Source of the DNA: Henricia sp. BOLD:AAB3569
Taxonomy: Eukaryota; Echinodermata; Asteroidea; Spinulosida; Echinasteridae
Direction of reading: 5' to 3'
Assembly (NCBI GenBank): GCA_037783545.1
Contig: JBBELK010000298.1
Location: forward strand, 4,464,001 to 4,528,000
Length of the DNA: 64,000 bases
In this document: positions 33,379 to 46,400 of the stretch, piece by piece
How the letters are laid out: the number at the start of each line of letters is the position of its first letter
How positions within the stretch are numbered: the first letter of the stretch is position 1
Translations under genes and position numbers: made by a program
The notes under the pieces: model-generated
The model's database searches: none
What the model was told of the DNA's origin: nothing
What the model saw: only the letters and a program-made list of their open reading frames with translations

Positions 33379-33717
33379 TCACTCCCGTTCTGACTGGGGC
33401 ATGGGGTGAGTAGGAGTTTTCAGAATGGTGGTTGATAACATGGTGCATGTAGGCCTATCCTTGATCAGGTTGATATTTGAGTGAGGCAGTCGCGCGCCTC
33501 CAACGTACCCTTGTCGTCTGACACGTCGAAGCACCACTTTCGGGATTTGTTGTCTTTCATGTGACGGTAATTTTACTGCAGTACCACAAGTTTTTGTTTT
33601 CTCGGAAAGAGCAGGGATTTTTACACGAATAACATCGACTGGAAGTACACAATGGGAACGCAAAAACTCAACAGCTTCATCGTTTTTATCTTGAAAACCA
33701 GAACGGTTGTCCCACAC
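33379..33717 (-). CDS. Possible coding fragment, unknown family
   Basis: An open frame whose first part (WDNRSGFQDKNDEAVEFLRS then VDVIRVKIPALSEKTK) has a protein-like composition; the C-terminal third looks like chance. No convincing acceptor joins it to neighbouring exons. It could be an old retroelement or gene remnant. Confidence 0.15.
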   Translation of the reverse strand: MWDNRSGFQDKNDEAVEFLRSHCVLPVDVIRVKIPALSEKTKTCGTAVKLPSHERQQIPKVVLRRVRRQGYVGGARLPHSNINLIKDRPTCTMLSTTILKTPTHPMPQSERE

Positions 33718-34839
33718 GAAGACGCCATTACTGAACTACACACCTGCAGATCCTACACGTATATATGGGACACTGCTGATGAAAAACTCTCCGCCAATCA
33801 AAAAGCACGAGAGTATTTTTAGCTTGCTTAATATGCAAATGTCCACCTGGCCACGCGCCAACCAATGAAAGTCAAATAATTACAGACTTGGTGTTTTTGG
33901 CGCGTGGGGACGTGTGGCGCAAGATTGTCGTCTGCTAGTGCCTCCAGAAAAATCACCATTTGTTGCAATCGTTTTCCGCGATTTTTCTCGAAAACTTTCA
34001 CTTGCGACGGTTATTCTAGAATCATCAAAGCTATCGATTCCATAATTAAATCCAGGTGTGACCTCGGGCCCTTTATAAAAAATAATTCCACGTACAAAGA
34101 CGAGGCAACATTAAACACAGCCAAAGTTACAGGTATTTCTACATCACCTCCATAATAACATTAACAGTACAGCCCATTTGTAATTAGTTTTATTTCTTTT
34201 TTCTTTCAAACATCAATAGGCCTACAGTAACATTATACATGGATTTCTGCTGTTAAGAAATAAAATGGTTTTCCCGCTTTCTTTCTCTTCGATTAACACA
34301 ATTTTTAGACTGAAAAATAAATTCTGAACAGATTATAAAGTGTATCTACATAGCAAAAACAATTTAGTTCTAAAGTAAAACCAGCACTTCATCAAAATAG
34401 ACCAAATATCGCAGTAATCATGATCGGTGGTTAGTCTTTAAAAAAAATTCTAAAATAGGTTTACTCAATTTAGTTTAATAATAAATTAATTTTTTTTAAA
34501 GTTAAATTTTTAACATAAAAATCAAGTGGAATACCGAAAAAACCTTACTCAAATGGAAGATAAAAGTGGTTTCAACTACTGTCCAGGGCAATGGTTATGC
34601 CCGAAATTATATTTTAAGAAAACAGAAGATGAATACATTGTATATTTACAAATACACATTTGTTTTTTACACATGCAACCTCTTAGACTACTCAAATAAA
34701 AACCTGACCCTTTTTTTCTTTGTTGCCAAGTGGAAACTAAAACCAGTGAGCAGTTTCTCTACGCTTTACCAATGGACGTTTCAGATTACCAGCCAATGTT
34801 TAGACACATTTACCCACGCAACTGATGCCACACTCATAG

Positions 34840-35310
34840 GCCCTTATGATTTTTCTCTCATCCGAAGTTTGGTTGTTTCATTTCAATGGTGATCAGGCAC
34901 CATACCACATATTGTGTTCATTACTTTGCCCAGTGGCGCTACCATGCAACACGGAGAGAAAACAAATTGGGTCCATGGGGAAAACCTGAGTATACCAACT
35001 GTGCCTCATAGCTCAGCTGGTAGAGCGTCTGCCTAGTGAGTCAGAGGCCCTTATGATTTTTCTCTCATCCCAAGTTTGGTTGTTTCATTTCAACGATGAT
35101 CAGGTACCATACCAGATGTTGTGTGCATTACCTTGCCCAGTTGCGCTACCATGCAACACCGAGAGAAAAATTGGGTCCATAGGGAAAACCTGAGGGAGTA
35201 TACCAACTGTGCCTTATAGCTCAGCTGGTAGAGTGTCCTTGTGAGTCAGAGGTCTCGGGTTCGAATCCTGATAAGGCCCTTACGATTTCTCTCTCATCCC
35301 AAGTTTGATA
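34840..35310 (+). mobile_element. Three tandem tRNA-headed SINE copies
   Basis: A boxes at about 35005 and 35215 and body blocks (ttttctctcatcc…ttcaa…caccatacc…tgcaacac…aaaacctga) at 34850, 35055 and 35285. The copy at 35212-35279 keeps A box, B box and a 7-bp acceptor stem (GCCTTAT/ATAAGGC). Confidence 0.78.
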
Positions 35311-35640
35311 GTAGGTCGGGTAAAAGGTAAAGTCGTTTCATGAGCCAAGCTGGCTCATACGGCCGGTACTCATCCCCAGTTTCCATGGCATGGAGTGACT
35401 AGGAGTATTGGTACTCCCTCTGAATGGGATGCCAGTCCATTGCAGGTTTACCCCCAGCAGTTAGTTGGTGGTACCAATTTGCTGGTACCAATTTATACAC
35501 CTGGGTGGAGAGAGACAATGTGGAGTAAAGTGTCTTGTCTAAGGACACAACGTGATAGCAGTGACCAGGCCTCGAACCATGGACCTATCGCCTGAAAGTA
35601 TGACGCGCTACCTACCAGACCACCACTTAGTCTATTGTAA
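35311..35640. mobile_element. Non-LTR/SINE-like repeat ending in reverse tRNA-like sequence
   Basis: gggatgccagtccattgcagg, acctgggtggagagagacaa and gtgtcttgtctaaggacaca, ending cctcgaaccatggac. This layout is common in dispersed retroelement tails of marine invertebrates; the exact family is not identified. Confidence 0.6.
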
Positions 35641-36155
35641 AATAAAGTAGAACCCCGACTTCCGTGGTATTATGGCTCCATTTTCTGTGCAGTACAGCCA
35701 AGGAACCAGCCTAAAAAGGACAGTGGCTTTACAGACAAGTCTAAAAGCATGGGCACAGAGTTTCATTGTTCTCTTGCAACGTAGATAAGGTACTGAGCTG
35801 ACTTATACACAGGTGAGTTGTTATCATACAGAGCCTCATTCACACATGGAGATTTAACGCTGTGACTGCTGCAGCAGCATAAGTCTGCATACTGTTCAAT
35901 GAAAAAAAATTTGCTAAAATTATTTTTTACCTGGAAGTTTTTTGAATATTCTACAGTATCTGAAATAAAAAAGGATATAATTTGTGTGGACCATTTAGCA
36001 ATTTGTTCCCACAACTTAAAAGTTGGTCATTCATGCACACAAATTGGCAAATCATGCGCACAAATTGGTGGCGGCCAAAAATAAAAGTTGCCCTATGCCC
36101 CTTCTAAGGCTTCATATCTCAACATGTCCACCTAATAAACAGCTTAGAAAGACCA

Positions 36156-36396
36156 GGGGCCAATTTCATAAAACTGTTTAGCAGAAATGTTTGCTTAATC
36201 AAAAATTTGTTTGCTGTATAAAAATGGGTCAGTAGTCACAATTGCGCGCCAATTTGTGTTTTTCACAAGAATATCTGCTATTCTTGCTAAGAACACAAGT
36301 TGACATAAAATTTGGACTATTAACCTATTTTTATAAAGCAAACAAATTTTTGATTAAGCAAATATTTTTGCTAAACAGCTTTATGAAATTGGCCCC
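36156..36396. mobile_element. GGGGCCAATTTCAT palindromic MITE
   Basis: Ends ggggccaatttcataaaact and tttatgaaattggcccc. Further members: 19670-19855, 20726-20896 (partial), 50644-50884, 57129-57364, 59467-59697. Confidence 0.82.
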
Positions 36397-36869
36397 AGGC
36401 TCAGTTAGTCCACTATGTGCTGGTTTCCACTGTTGTAAAACATTGACGTTGTGAAACGCGAGAGCAGCAAGGTGAAGAAAACTCAGATATTCAATCCTGT
36501 TGATTTTCGGCTCCTTTTGACACCTGAAGGCAACAAAATGAAAATCAGTAAGGTGCCGGCTAAGTTCATAAATATGGGGTGAATGGCGTTTGTATTTGAA
36601 ACGGCAAAATTTATGAATGTCTAGGTATAATATCCACCTTTAAAGGCCCTATAGATGATCTGTTTTTAAGCGATTCTGGGAACAAAACCATTGTAAATAA
36701 AAAAAAATCATCAAACAACTATCTGAAGACATTTCAGCTCCGTCAAATGTACCATATTTTTTCAAAACATGAAAATCCATGTGCGTTTTGCCGGTCTTAA
36801 GGAGGAGTTTCAAAATTACTGTTTGTGACTTATTCTAAATTCGTCTCTTCATTCTCAGTCGGTCTCGTA

Positions 36870-37090
36870 CGTACGTATGCGCTCTGTGGCTCGTGTCATA
36901 CTAGTTGTGTTGCGTGACCAGTCTAGTGCACATGTACAGTGTAACCTACCTACAGAAAGTGTGCGAAGCCTGAATCGTGCAGCCTGGATCGCGTCATACT
37001 GGCTGTGTTGCGTGACCAGTCTAATGCACATGTACAGTGTAACCTACCTACGGAAAGCGTGCAAAGCCTGAATCGTGCAGCCTGTACACA
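36870..37090. repeat. Imperfect tandem duplication of about 110 bp
   Basis: tcgtgtcatactagttgtgttgcgtgaccagtctagtgcac recurs as tcgcgtcatactggctgtgttgcgtgaccagtctaatgcac; each is followed by gtacagtgtaacctacc. Confidence 0.75.
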
Positions 37091-37382
37091 GCACCCATTT
37101 CGAACCGACTAGATACGAGCCAACTAAGTAATTTAAATCTTATGAGAGCAGGCTTCAAAGTCAATCGTTTGCAAACGATCTAAATAAATTTCATCTTCAT
37201 GGATTCTTTTCTGGTAAAATTATATCATCTCGGGTGGGAACATTTCATTGGATAGTTGCTACCCATTCAATCTTTACTTTGAGGAAGGTTTCCCTGTCAA
37301 CTCGTTGATTAACATTTTGGGTGACATTGCATATGATACAGTGGGCCTTTATATTAGTGGGGATTTTTATACATGTACTCAC

Positions 37383-37459
37383 TTTTAGGTGTTGTTGCAG
37401 ATTGGGACATAGATACTCTTCTCTTAGGGGATGTCTTTTGAGAACTTGGGCCAGGTGAC
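37383..37459 (-). CDS. PIP-box gene exon 17, Ser/Lys-rich
   Basis: A 77-bp exon, acceptor tttttgtttag, perfect donor GTGAGT. Encodes SPGPSSQKTSPKRRVSMSQS then ATTPK. Further exon(s) probably follow; read-through would stop at 37354. Confidence 0.65.
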
Positions 37460-40400
37460 CTAAACAAAAACGTGACACATAAAAACCTTACATGTACAAA
37501 GCTAAGGGGCGAACTTATGAAAATCTGTGCCAGACAAAAATTCCTTTTTTTATTGTTGGGTAAACACGACAAAATGATGGAAATGCTCTCAAAATTTGTG
37601 ACCATTATAATCACCTGGTACTGGTGTTGCGTCCTTTTTTGTTTGACTGCGATAGTGATGCATCACTATCCCGAGGAGGCAGGGAACCAGCCCTAGCTGG
37701 TGTCCTGCTTTTGCAGCTTGGTGAACTGCCTTCAGAATAATTCACACTTATGCTGGTGCCCTCTGCCATTTTGGTGCTTCGCTACGAAACAAAATTTCAT
37801 TAAAAAATCTTGAGAATGTACTCAAATTCTGCAGTCGGGCTTCTCCAGTTCTCAGTAAAATTTTATACAGCAGGGTCATTCCATGAAGTTGCAGAATGGT
37901 TTCCCTTACATCCGACACATTTTTTCCTTTTTTTTTGCCCTCGATAACACCATGAATCAACAGTACTCCGAAATTTCAACTGCTGAATGAGCAATTTTAA
38001 AACTTTCATTACTTGTAATAAAATCCACCATCAGACGTCAACAAAGTAAAGTTTTGAGCAAATGCAGGTGTGGCATTTGGTGTTTTTCCCCAGATTTTTC
38101 ATGAACCACAAAGAAATTCAATATAGAATCCTCCAAATTCAAATTAAATAGGATTGTCTAGTTTGAGAACCGTTTGTTAATTCAAATTCCACATGAAGCA
38201 ATTTGGAGTTGGAGTGAAAAAAGTTAAATGGACATCGTGTCCAACCACCACATGAAAAAGGTTCAGTGTGAAAGCACCATTATTTACCTGGGATGAATCA
38301 GATACTGGCTGGATAACAGCTGTCTGTTTTTTAGTGGTTCTCCTTTGGCTGCTATCTAATGAATCCTCCTCCAACGATTCCTCAAGATCTTTGGGTTTCA
38401 TCCTTGGCCTCTTGGGCAAAGGTGGCTCCTGAGCCTTGGAAACTGTAAGAGACTCTAGGCCTTTCTGGCTCTTCGAGGAAATACCAGCTGGTGTGCAGTT
38501 GGTGTTTCCGAAGGCGGCTGCTTTTTGGAACTTAGAGGGGCTTCGCGGCGATACCCCTTGTTGCATCAAGTCCGAATTCAAGCTCGCCTTGTCTGCTGGA
38601 TTGGAGTGTTCCACTGACCTAGCCACTGGCATAACCGGGGTCACCGTTTTCGATACCTTGCCCTTTACACCACCTGTGATGGTCAACGATTTACGCTTGG
38701 CCGACATGGACTTTGATGAAGGTTCTTGGGGTAACTCTGGGGTGGTTCCTTGGCACTCTTGTCTAATCCGCCTGATGCCCTCTGAGACTACATCATTAAT
38801 AGAGAAGGTCCTACGCTCCGAAGTCTTGGTCGACTGCAATTTACTTTTAGAAGAGTTTGGGACGGGTTGGAGATGCTTGAAAGAAGAAGCTTCAACATAC
38901 ACATCACTGTCGCTTGATTCTTGCGGTTTCCAGGGGATCCTAGTCATCTGAGCTGACCGAGAGAGCTTCTTTTGTTTCTTAGCACCGGAGGTGTTAACAG
39001 GAGTGCTTGTGAGTTGTTTGGCATCAACAGTCCTGAGGAATGAGACCCTTGAATCTTTTGGGCCTCTATTCAATTCAGACAAGGACTTTAAAGTCCGCTT
39101 CTTTTGGGGAAAAGCACGTCTTAATCCTTCCGACTTGTCATTTTCATCTGCTGAAATGCAGGAATCGGAGACAACCTCGACTTCATCATTGGCTTGTTCT
39201 TTGTCTTGGGATGGTTTGTGGCTTTCAATGCTCTCCTTGTTGCTGCGCCTGACTGGAGTGAAGAACGTTAGGATGCTGGACTGGTTATGGTCCTTAGATC
39301 GGAGGTGCATGCAATACCCACTTTGGCTGGTTTCTTCCGAAAGCGGCTGCTGCATTTTGGGAGCCACGGAGGATTTCGTCAGGCTCTTTGTGCCAGGCCT
39401 CTTGGGTGAAGGGTCAACAGCTCCCTCTGCCTTCAAGTCTTTGGCATCATCTTTCTCAAGAGCTTGCTTAACTTTCTTCCTTCCCCTATTTTTAGCTCCA
39501 ATCTGTTTTCTCTTGTCAATTTCCTGCATGGAGGGTTTTGTTGTGAACGAAATCTCATCATCAACCACAATCCAAGATTTGGACTCATCCTTGGCCTGTT
39601 TAGAGTTCTCTCCCTCCGTATCTATTCCATGTCTACAAATTTGGGTTTCGGGAATGACTAGGGCATTATCATCGCTTTCTTGAATCTTTGAAGCTGGCCA
39701 AAGGGCCTTCTCTGCAACAACAGGATCATCTCTTGGTTCCGCCATCTTCTGTGCCTTTAACAAGTTGTATCTCTGCTCCTCAAAGCTCTTTATCTCCTGA
39801 ATGTCAACATCGGAGGATGGACTTGTGTCCATGTCAGATTCACTGTCAAACCTGCTGTCTTGTGAAGGTTGAGGTTCCTCGTCAAGTGAGCTGGGAATGG
39901 CTTCTTCAATCTCGGGATTTTCCACATCACTGAAATTGTCATCGTCTTCCTCCTCACTAGATTCCTATCAACAAAGACAAAAAGGTATGATCAATTAATT
40001 GACATTTATGGAGTACCAAGAGTGAGAAATTGGGGCTGCTTTCGAGCGCTCGTCCCTGGTGCTCCCAGGCATTGGGAACGTTGCATCACACACATGCGTA
40101 CATACGATCGCGCTCAAAAGCGTTATCGGGATCCCTGGTGCACCACGGTCATTAGAAACTACATCCCCACTAATAAAATCTTGGTCTTCCACAAAATAAA
40201 TCACAGATATCTGATGAAAATAAATCATGAAAATATTTACATTTTGTTTCGATGTGGAAGCTTGAACATTCAAAATATCAACCCAAATTTCCAGAATTAT
40301 TCTCGACGCGCCAGCCATTTCCGCCGAGTCATGCGTGAGTACGCGCAACTGCGCATGTCTTCCATTGTCCCGACGACTCGGAGGTCGGGAGCAGTTGGTG

Positions 40401-43400
40401 CCACCATCTGGTGCACCAACACTCTTTCGGGTGAGCACCAGGGAACATCGGGAATCCCTGGTGCCAAATCGTCGGCATTACCACGAACTGACATACAGTG
40501 GCACATCAGTGTTCGTCTCGGGAACAAAATGACGTCAGCACGTAAATTGTGGCACCCACCATTTTTGTTTTCACGAAGTGACACCTATCCTAAATTAACA
40601 CATTAGGGAGTGTTTCGGTTATATTTTAACTATATTCAGTGGATAATATGGATGATACTATTTGTGTCAAGCATTTTCAAATTTTTTTTTCCAAATAAAT
40701 TTGCCGTTTTCTTGGGTGTCAGTTCACGTAAACAAAAATTCATGCGTTTTGAGTCCAGTGCTCGTGCATACTTGGGTGGCAGTTCGTGAAAACTTGTGTC
40801 CCCCACTGTGCGGTTTTCACAAACTGTAACTGAACTGCACTTGGGTATCACTTCGTGGTGACAGGGACGAAATGTTGGGCGGAAATTCCCTGACGCTATG
40901 GATACAAAATTACTCGTTCATGGGTCAAATTTTATAAACCCATGAGGAAACTTTTTTTTTTTTTTGCTTTAGCGACTTATTTTTTATTTTGTGCTAACTC
41001 GACACCACTTTTTTTTCCACCATACTCAAGAAATATATGGTTCAATTTTCCAAGAGAACACACATTTTTAAGGGTCAGAGAAATGACATAACGGTATAAA
41101 GCAAGATTTTTCAGTAGCAGTGATGATAAGCAAACTAAAATAGATGATGATGATGATGATGATGATGATTTGTTAAAATTTTAACAAAGCTTTGTGCTTT
41201 ACCAGTGCACTAAAAGGTTGGCGTAGTGGTACTTTCCTCGCCTTCCACCTCTGTGGCCCTGGTTCGCATCCAATCTGGGTCAGTATGTGGATTGGGTTCT
41301 TAGTCCCTGCTTGATTCCATGGGGTTTCCCTATACCGAATTGTGTAGGGGTTTTTCTCCCCCAGCTAAAACTTAACATGTTTTTATCGTCTTCTCTTAAC
41401 AGTTTTTTTTAGAGGCTTACGAGCTATAGTGCCTCGAGCACCTTTAAAGGCCCATTGTATAATAAATTAGTTTTTTATGAGTAGACAAGAAAAACCTTAC
41501 TCAAAGTGTTGATAGCAATGGTAACAAACACCACCGATGAAATGACTTTATTTCCGTAAAAAAATGGTATTTCATGTTAAAAATTGACAACCGAAGGTGG
41601 TTTCTAAAAAAAGTCCAGTGCACAACCACCACTTTGTTAAATACATGTAATTCAAAATGGCGGCACTTTGTCAACACTGAAGACTCCCAAATTACCCTCA
41701 AACAGTGTAAGCTACAACATCATGCAACATCGTTATACAAATGATTCATTGCTCCCTTGTTGACCATTTTTGTGGAAATGAAGAAATTTCACACTTTGTT
41801 CCTTAACTTTAATAATGGAATGACCCATATGGCATTATATTTGCCCAGGTTATGATTACACAAAGTGAGTAACAAACTGTTGGAGATGCTCACCTTTGTA
41901 TCTAAGCCTTCCATAAATCCGTCAACTTCGTCAATTATCGCATCCAGACTACTGTTTAAGACATCGGCTTCATTCTGTAAGAAATCCATGCATATTTTTT
42001 GTGTGTGAATAAATGGTAACAAAATTTTTCGCAAACAACTTAAAGGAGCGTGACCAGATTTTTTTCAAAAATGGATTTCGTTCTAACCTAACATTTTATA
42101 TAAAATACGTTCCCAAAATACTATCAATATCAATGTAGTATCTACAATACTGTAATATCTACAAGAAAACAGGAAATTTGCAATCCCCAAATTGAATGTG
42201 GAAGCAAAAAGGTTGGTGTAAATCACTGCACTGCTCTATGTAACCAGATAAATTAGTTTACTAAATATTAATGGATTTTTGACGATATCCCTGGAAATAT
42301 ACAGATTGAGAGCGTGAAATTTTAGAATGCCAATGAGAAGAATATGACACATGATATGGTATAAAAAAATCTCAATACCCATGGGGAAAATGGGGAGCTC
42401 AAAAATGTAATCTGGTCACGCTCCTTTAAAAGAAAAAAGAAAACCTTCAGCTGGCAATTTCTCCCACAAAGGTACCGTGAAAAAAAAATCATGAGGTGTT
42501 TGTTACCATCAACACTTTTAGTTGTTTTTTCTTGTGAACTTGTAAAGTAAAATTGTTGATAACTGCAAATGTTGTATTGGGCTTTAAGAGGAACATGAAA
42601 ATGGCCACTACTTACATCAACTAGCTGTGCTAAGTCTTTGTCCCTGCTCGTGTCTGTGAAGAAAACAAGACCCTGGGATGACGTCGCGTTTTCTTCATTC
42701 TCTGGACTTCTGACGCTTGGCTGACTGACTCCACCTTGGCTGTCCTCATTTGGTAGGTCTTGACTCGCATTGTCTTGATCTGACAAAATCTACACACATC
42801 AAGTGATACAAACGTTATAGAAATATAACATGGTTTGAGGAATGATATAGTCAATATTAGCTCCCCGAAGTACACGTATTGGAAATTGACAAACTAGTTT
42901 CCGAGGTAAAAGCCAAGGGAAGCTATTATCGTTTAGCCACCCATGTTATATTTGTTTTACCATACCTCATATATAACTTATTCTTCACCAGTTCAGAAAC
43001 ACTGAGCGCAGGAAAACGCTAAGTAAAATTTTGCGTGTGCAGCCATCTTTTCATTCAACTTGTGTGCATGTTGTTCCTGTGCGGTGCTGTCGTGTATTCT
43101 GCGCGCTGTACACACTACACCTGGATTCTTCCTGAGGCACATGTGTAGTTAGTAAACTATTCATGGGTAGCCGAGAAAACGTTACGTTGTATAGCGCATT
43201 CGTGCTCTGGTAAACAGCAAAAATATCCAATGGCACTTGATGGTGAATGGGACAATGAGAATGGCACTATCGTTTATGAATATGTATGAGGTATGGTAAT
43301 CAAAGTGTGACCCCGTTCTCACTAGAGAAATCACTTCGTTTGACGAAGATTAGTTAATCATCGTTAGTTAATGAAGCATGCATTCACATCTCACTTAACG

Positions 43401-46400
43401 AAGATCGAATGAAGATCGAATGAAGATCGGTACTGTTCACGATAGACAACCGCTAACGAAGATCGAATGAAGCTGTGTGACATCCCATCTCATTACGTGT
43501 CAAACCGCTTCACTGAACGAAGGAAGCATTCACATTAGAATCCTGCTTCGTCGAATGAAGCAATTCTAATCTTCGTCGAATGAAGCGGCGTACGTTTACA
43601 TTAGGAAATCACTACCGAATCTTTGTCGAATGAAGCGATTTCTCTGGTAAGAACGAGGTAATAGTGACAGCAGTGGTCATCACAAACTTGTCACAATGAT
43701 AAAATACATATGGGTCATTCTGTAAATTTGGGGTCAATTTTTTCTGTCCCCGGTATCTGACATCTTGTAAAATGTTGTAGTTTGTAAATTCAGGACATAT
43801 TCTTTAAATACCTTCTATCTCAAAGAGTGATTACATAAAGTACAATTCACAAAAATATGTTTTGAAGGCATTTTTAATGATACTTGTATGGCAAATAGCA
43901 GTATGTCAGGTGTAACGGGGACAGAAAAATGTCACACTTTGGACCCCAAATTTATAGAATGACCCACATCCCATGGAAAGCTTACAAATTTATGAATGTG
44001 TTGACATGAATAAACTCAGAGACTTGCAATCGACTTGTTTCTATTTTCTGATTATGCAGTTCAATTAATTTTGATGTGTGGGAGACAAATGTTTTGGCAC
44101 CAACAACAGGTGAATATTTTGGTGAGCCTCAGAAACGAGGAATTCATACCATCGTCAGCACCAAGTTCCCTGCACGAGGGACTGGTATCGGATGGGAATT
44201 AATCATCATTGGCTATTCAACTGTTGATATCTAATGCTTGGATTTAGAGCAAATATACTGCAAAGTACGAAGCTCTGGAAGTACCATCCGACTTGTTGAG
44301 ATCCTAAAAAACATTTTTGCAAATTTTCGTCATCCAGTGATAATTATCTGAGTAAGACAACATCCAAAATGTAGGATGACAGAATCTTGAGACAATTTTC
44401 TCGGGATGTTGTCATCCTACTTTTTGGATGCTGTAATTCTGTGATAAATTATCTTAGGATGTCATCGTCCTACGTTCTTTATGTCGTCGTCCTACATTCT
44501 GGATGTCGTCATCCCATGTTATTATATCTCAGGATGTTGTCATCCTGCGATAAATTATTACGGGATCTCAACAAGTCATGATCATCAATTATTATACAAA
44601 ATAAAGAATTTGCGGATACCGTGCGTTTATGATACTGTGCAGCACAGAGCCCCAATCCGATGTGCGTCCACGCTGGGCAGACCAAAGCACACGCGTACGC
44701 GTGCATCATGCATTAGGGACCATTAGAAATGATACGCGTACGGGAAACGTGTGCGGCTCGGAAAAACTGGATGGTTGTATCAACAGTTTGCGTGGTTATT
44801 TTGTCTGCACAGCATAGGTAATGTGACTTTCACATCAATATAGCCATACACATCCACACATTTTTTAAACAGCCACGCCGAATATTGTGATATAACAACC
44901 CAGTTTTTGCGAGCCGCACACGTTTCCCGTACGCGTACCATTTCTAATGGTCCCTATTAAGTAAATGCATTGTGCGTGTGTGCAACGTGCGCATAAGTAC
45001 CATAAGTATCAGTAACAACAGCGAATGCAGTTGTAAACGTTGCAAATGATAAAAACCAAACAGATAAAAATCTTTAGGAAATCTTTATAGAACAATAATA
45101 ATATTGGATATCATTTCGGGTGATATAAGAATATACTACACTCATCATGAAAATACCGAACTAGCCTTCGGCTCGTTCAGTATTTTCAGGACTCGTGCAG
45201 TATATTCTCATATCACCCTCAATAACATCCAATATTATATAAAAACCGCACGAAATGGCGTAAGGCCCGACATCTAATAATTTTATCTATTTGTCTGATC
45301 TTACATCCAGGAGTTTCTCCAAGTAGTCTCTGGGTGCTTCCTCCATCAGGTACTTGACTATTGAGAGTTTCTTGCACTTGACTGTGTCAGGCAAACTGCT
45401 GTAGGCTTCGGGGGCCACGCCATACAACCACAGGAAGAATTTGGGAGGTATTTCGATTGTCATGACGGCCTGTGGTGGAAAAAAAAGAGAAAATATATGG
45501 TTTAATAAGAATTGTTATGCTCATTTTTACTGTAGTGTTGGGCTGTGTTGACAACAGACCTGCCAACCCTCCCCTGATTTTGGAGACGACACCCAGAAAA
45601 TAGGTTGATTTCCTGACTTCAGACACATCTAAAAATCTCTGACGTTGTTCATTGACAATCCTGGGGTCGATTTCACTAATGTTTACGATCCCTCGTAACT
45701 CGAGATGCGATGGGTTAACGCTCCGTAACTTGCGATGCACCCCAAGAACTATTTCAAGAAACTTGCGATGAGTGTAACGATGCATATCTGCCATGGCAAC
45801 GCACTGTAAACTACGCTGAAGCAATGGGTCATCGTAGCGTACATTTTTACCAACAATGGTCGTTGTTTTTTGCCCTTTTCAGAAGACGAGACAAACTCTG
45901 GCTCCCCCCAAAAAAACTGATTGCCACTCTTGATAGATTCTATGCTAAGCTATATAAACAAAAGAAAATGTAAAATTTTGTACATACGATTTTAGCAGGT
46001 GACAAAAAGTGTCGCTTCAAAACTGTTCAATGTACGATGTTTTTGCTGCACGCAAAAACACGGAATCTATGCTGCAGTTGGCCATCCATTGTCTACATCG
46101 GCCATAACATCGTATACGTGTACGTGTATGCGTGGGGAAAAATTTGAAAGATGCCCTGTTCTACACGCGTCCTACACACAACTTAATAATGCGCAAAACA
46201 AAAAGCGATCATGCATTTGATGACTTTACGAAATGTATGGTACGTGTCCCGTAAGCTGCGCGCCATATTTATTACGCGCACGCTTGCACTACGCATAACG
46301 TACACAGAGATTTTTTGAACTCGTGTAGCCGACGACCGTTTTATTAAAAACATAATTCAGCACAGCAAACAGCCTTGGAGTAATTATGCCAATATCCCTA

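Noticed and set aside
35210-35285. tRNA gene
   Set aside because: Has A and B boxes and an acceptor stem, but lacks a normal anticodon arm and runs directly into the SINE body shared with other copies.
38436-39683. Two long + strand open frames (171 and 230 aa)
   Set aside because: They lie antisense to the 1677-bp exon 15 of the minus-strand gene and arise from its codon bias; no start context or splice chain.
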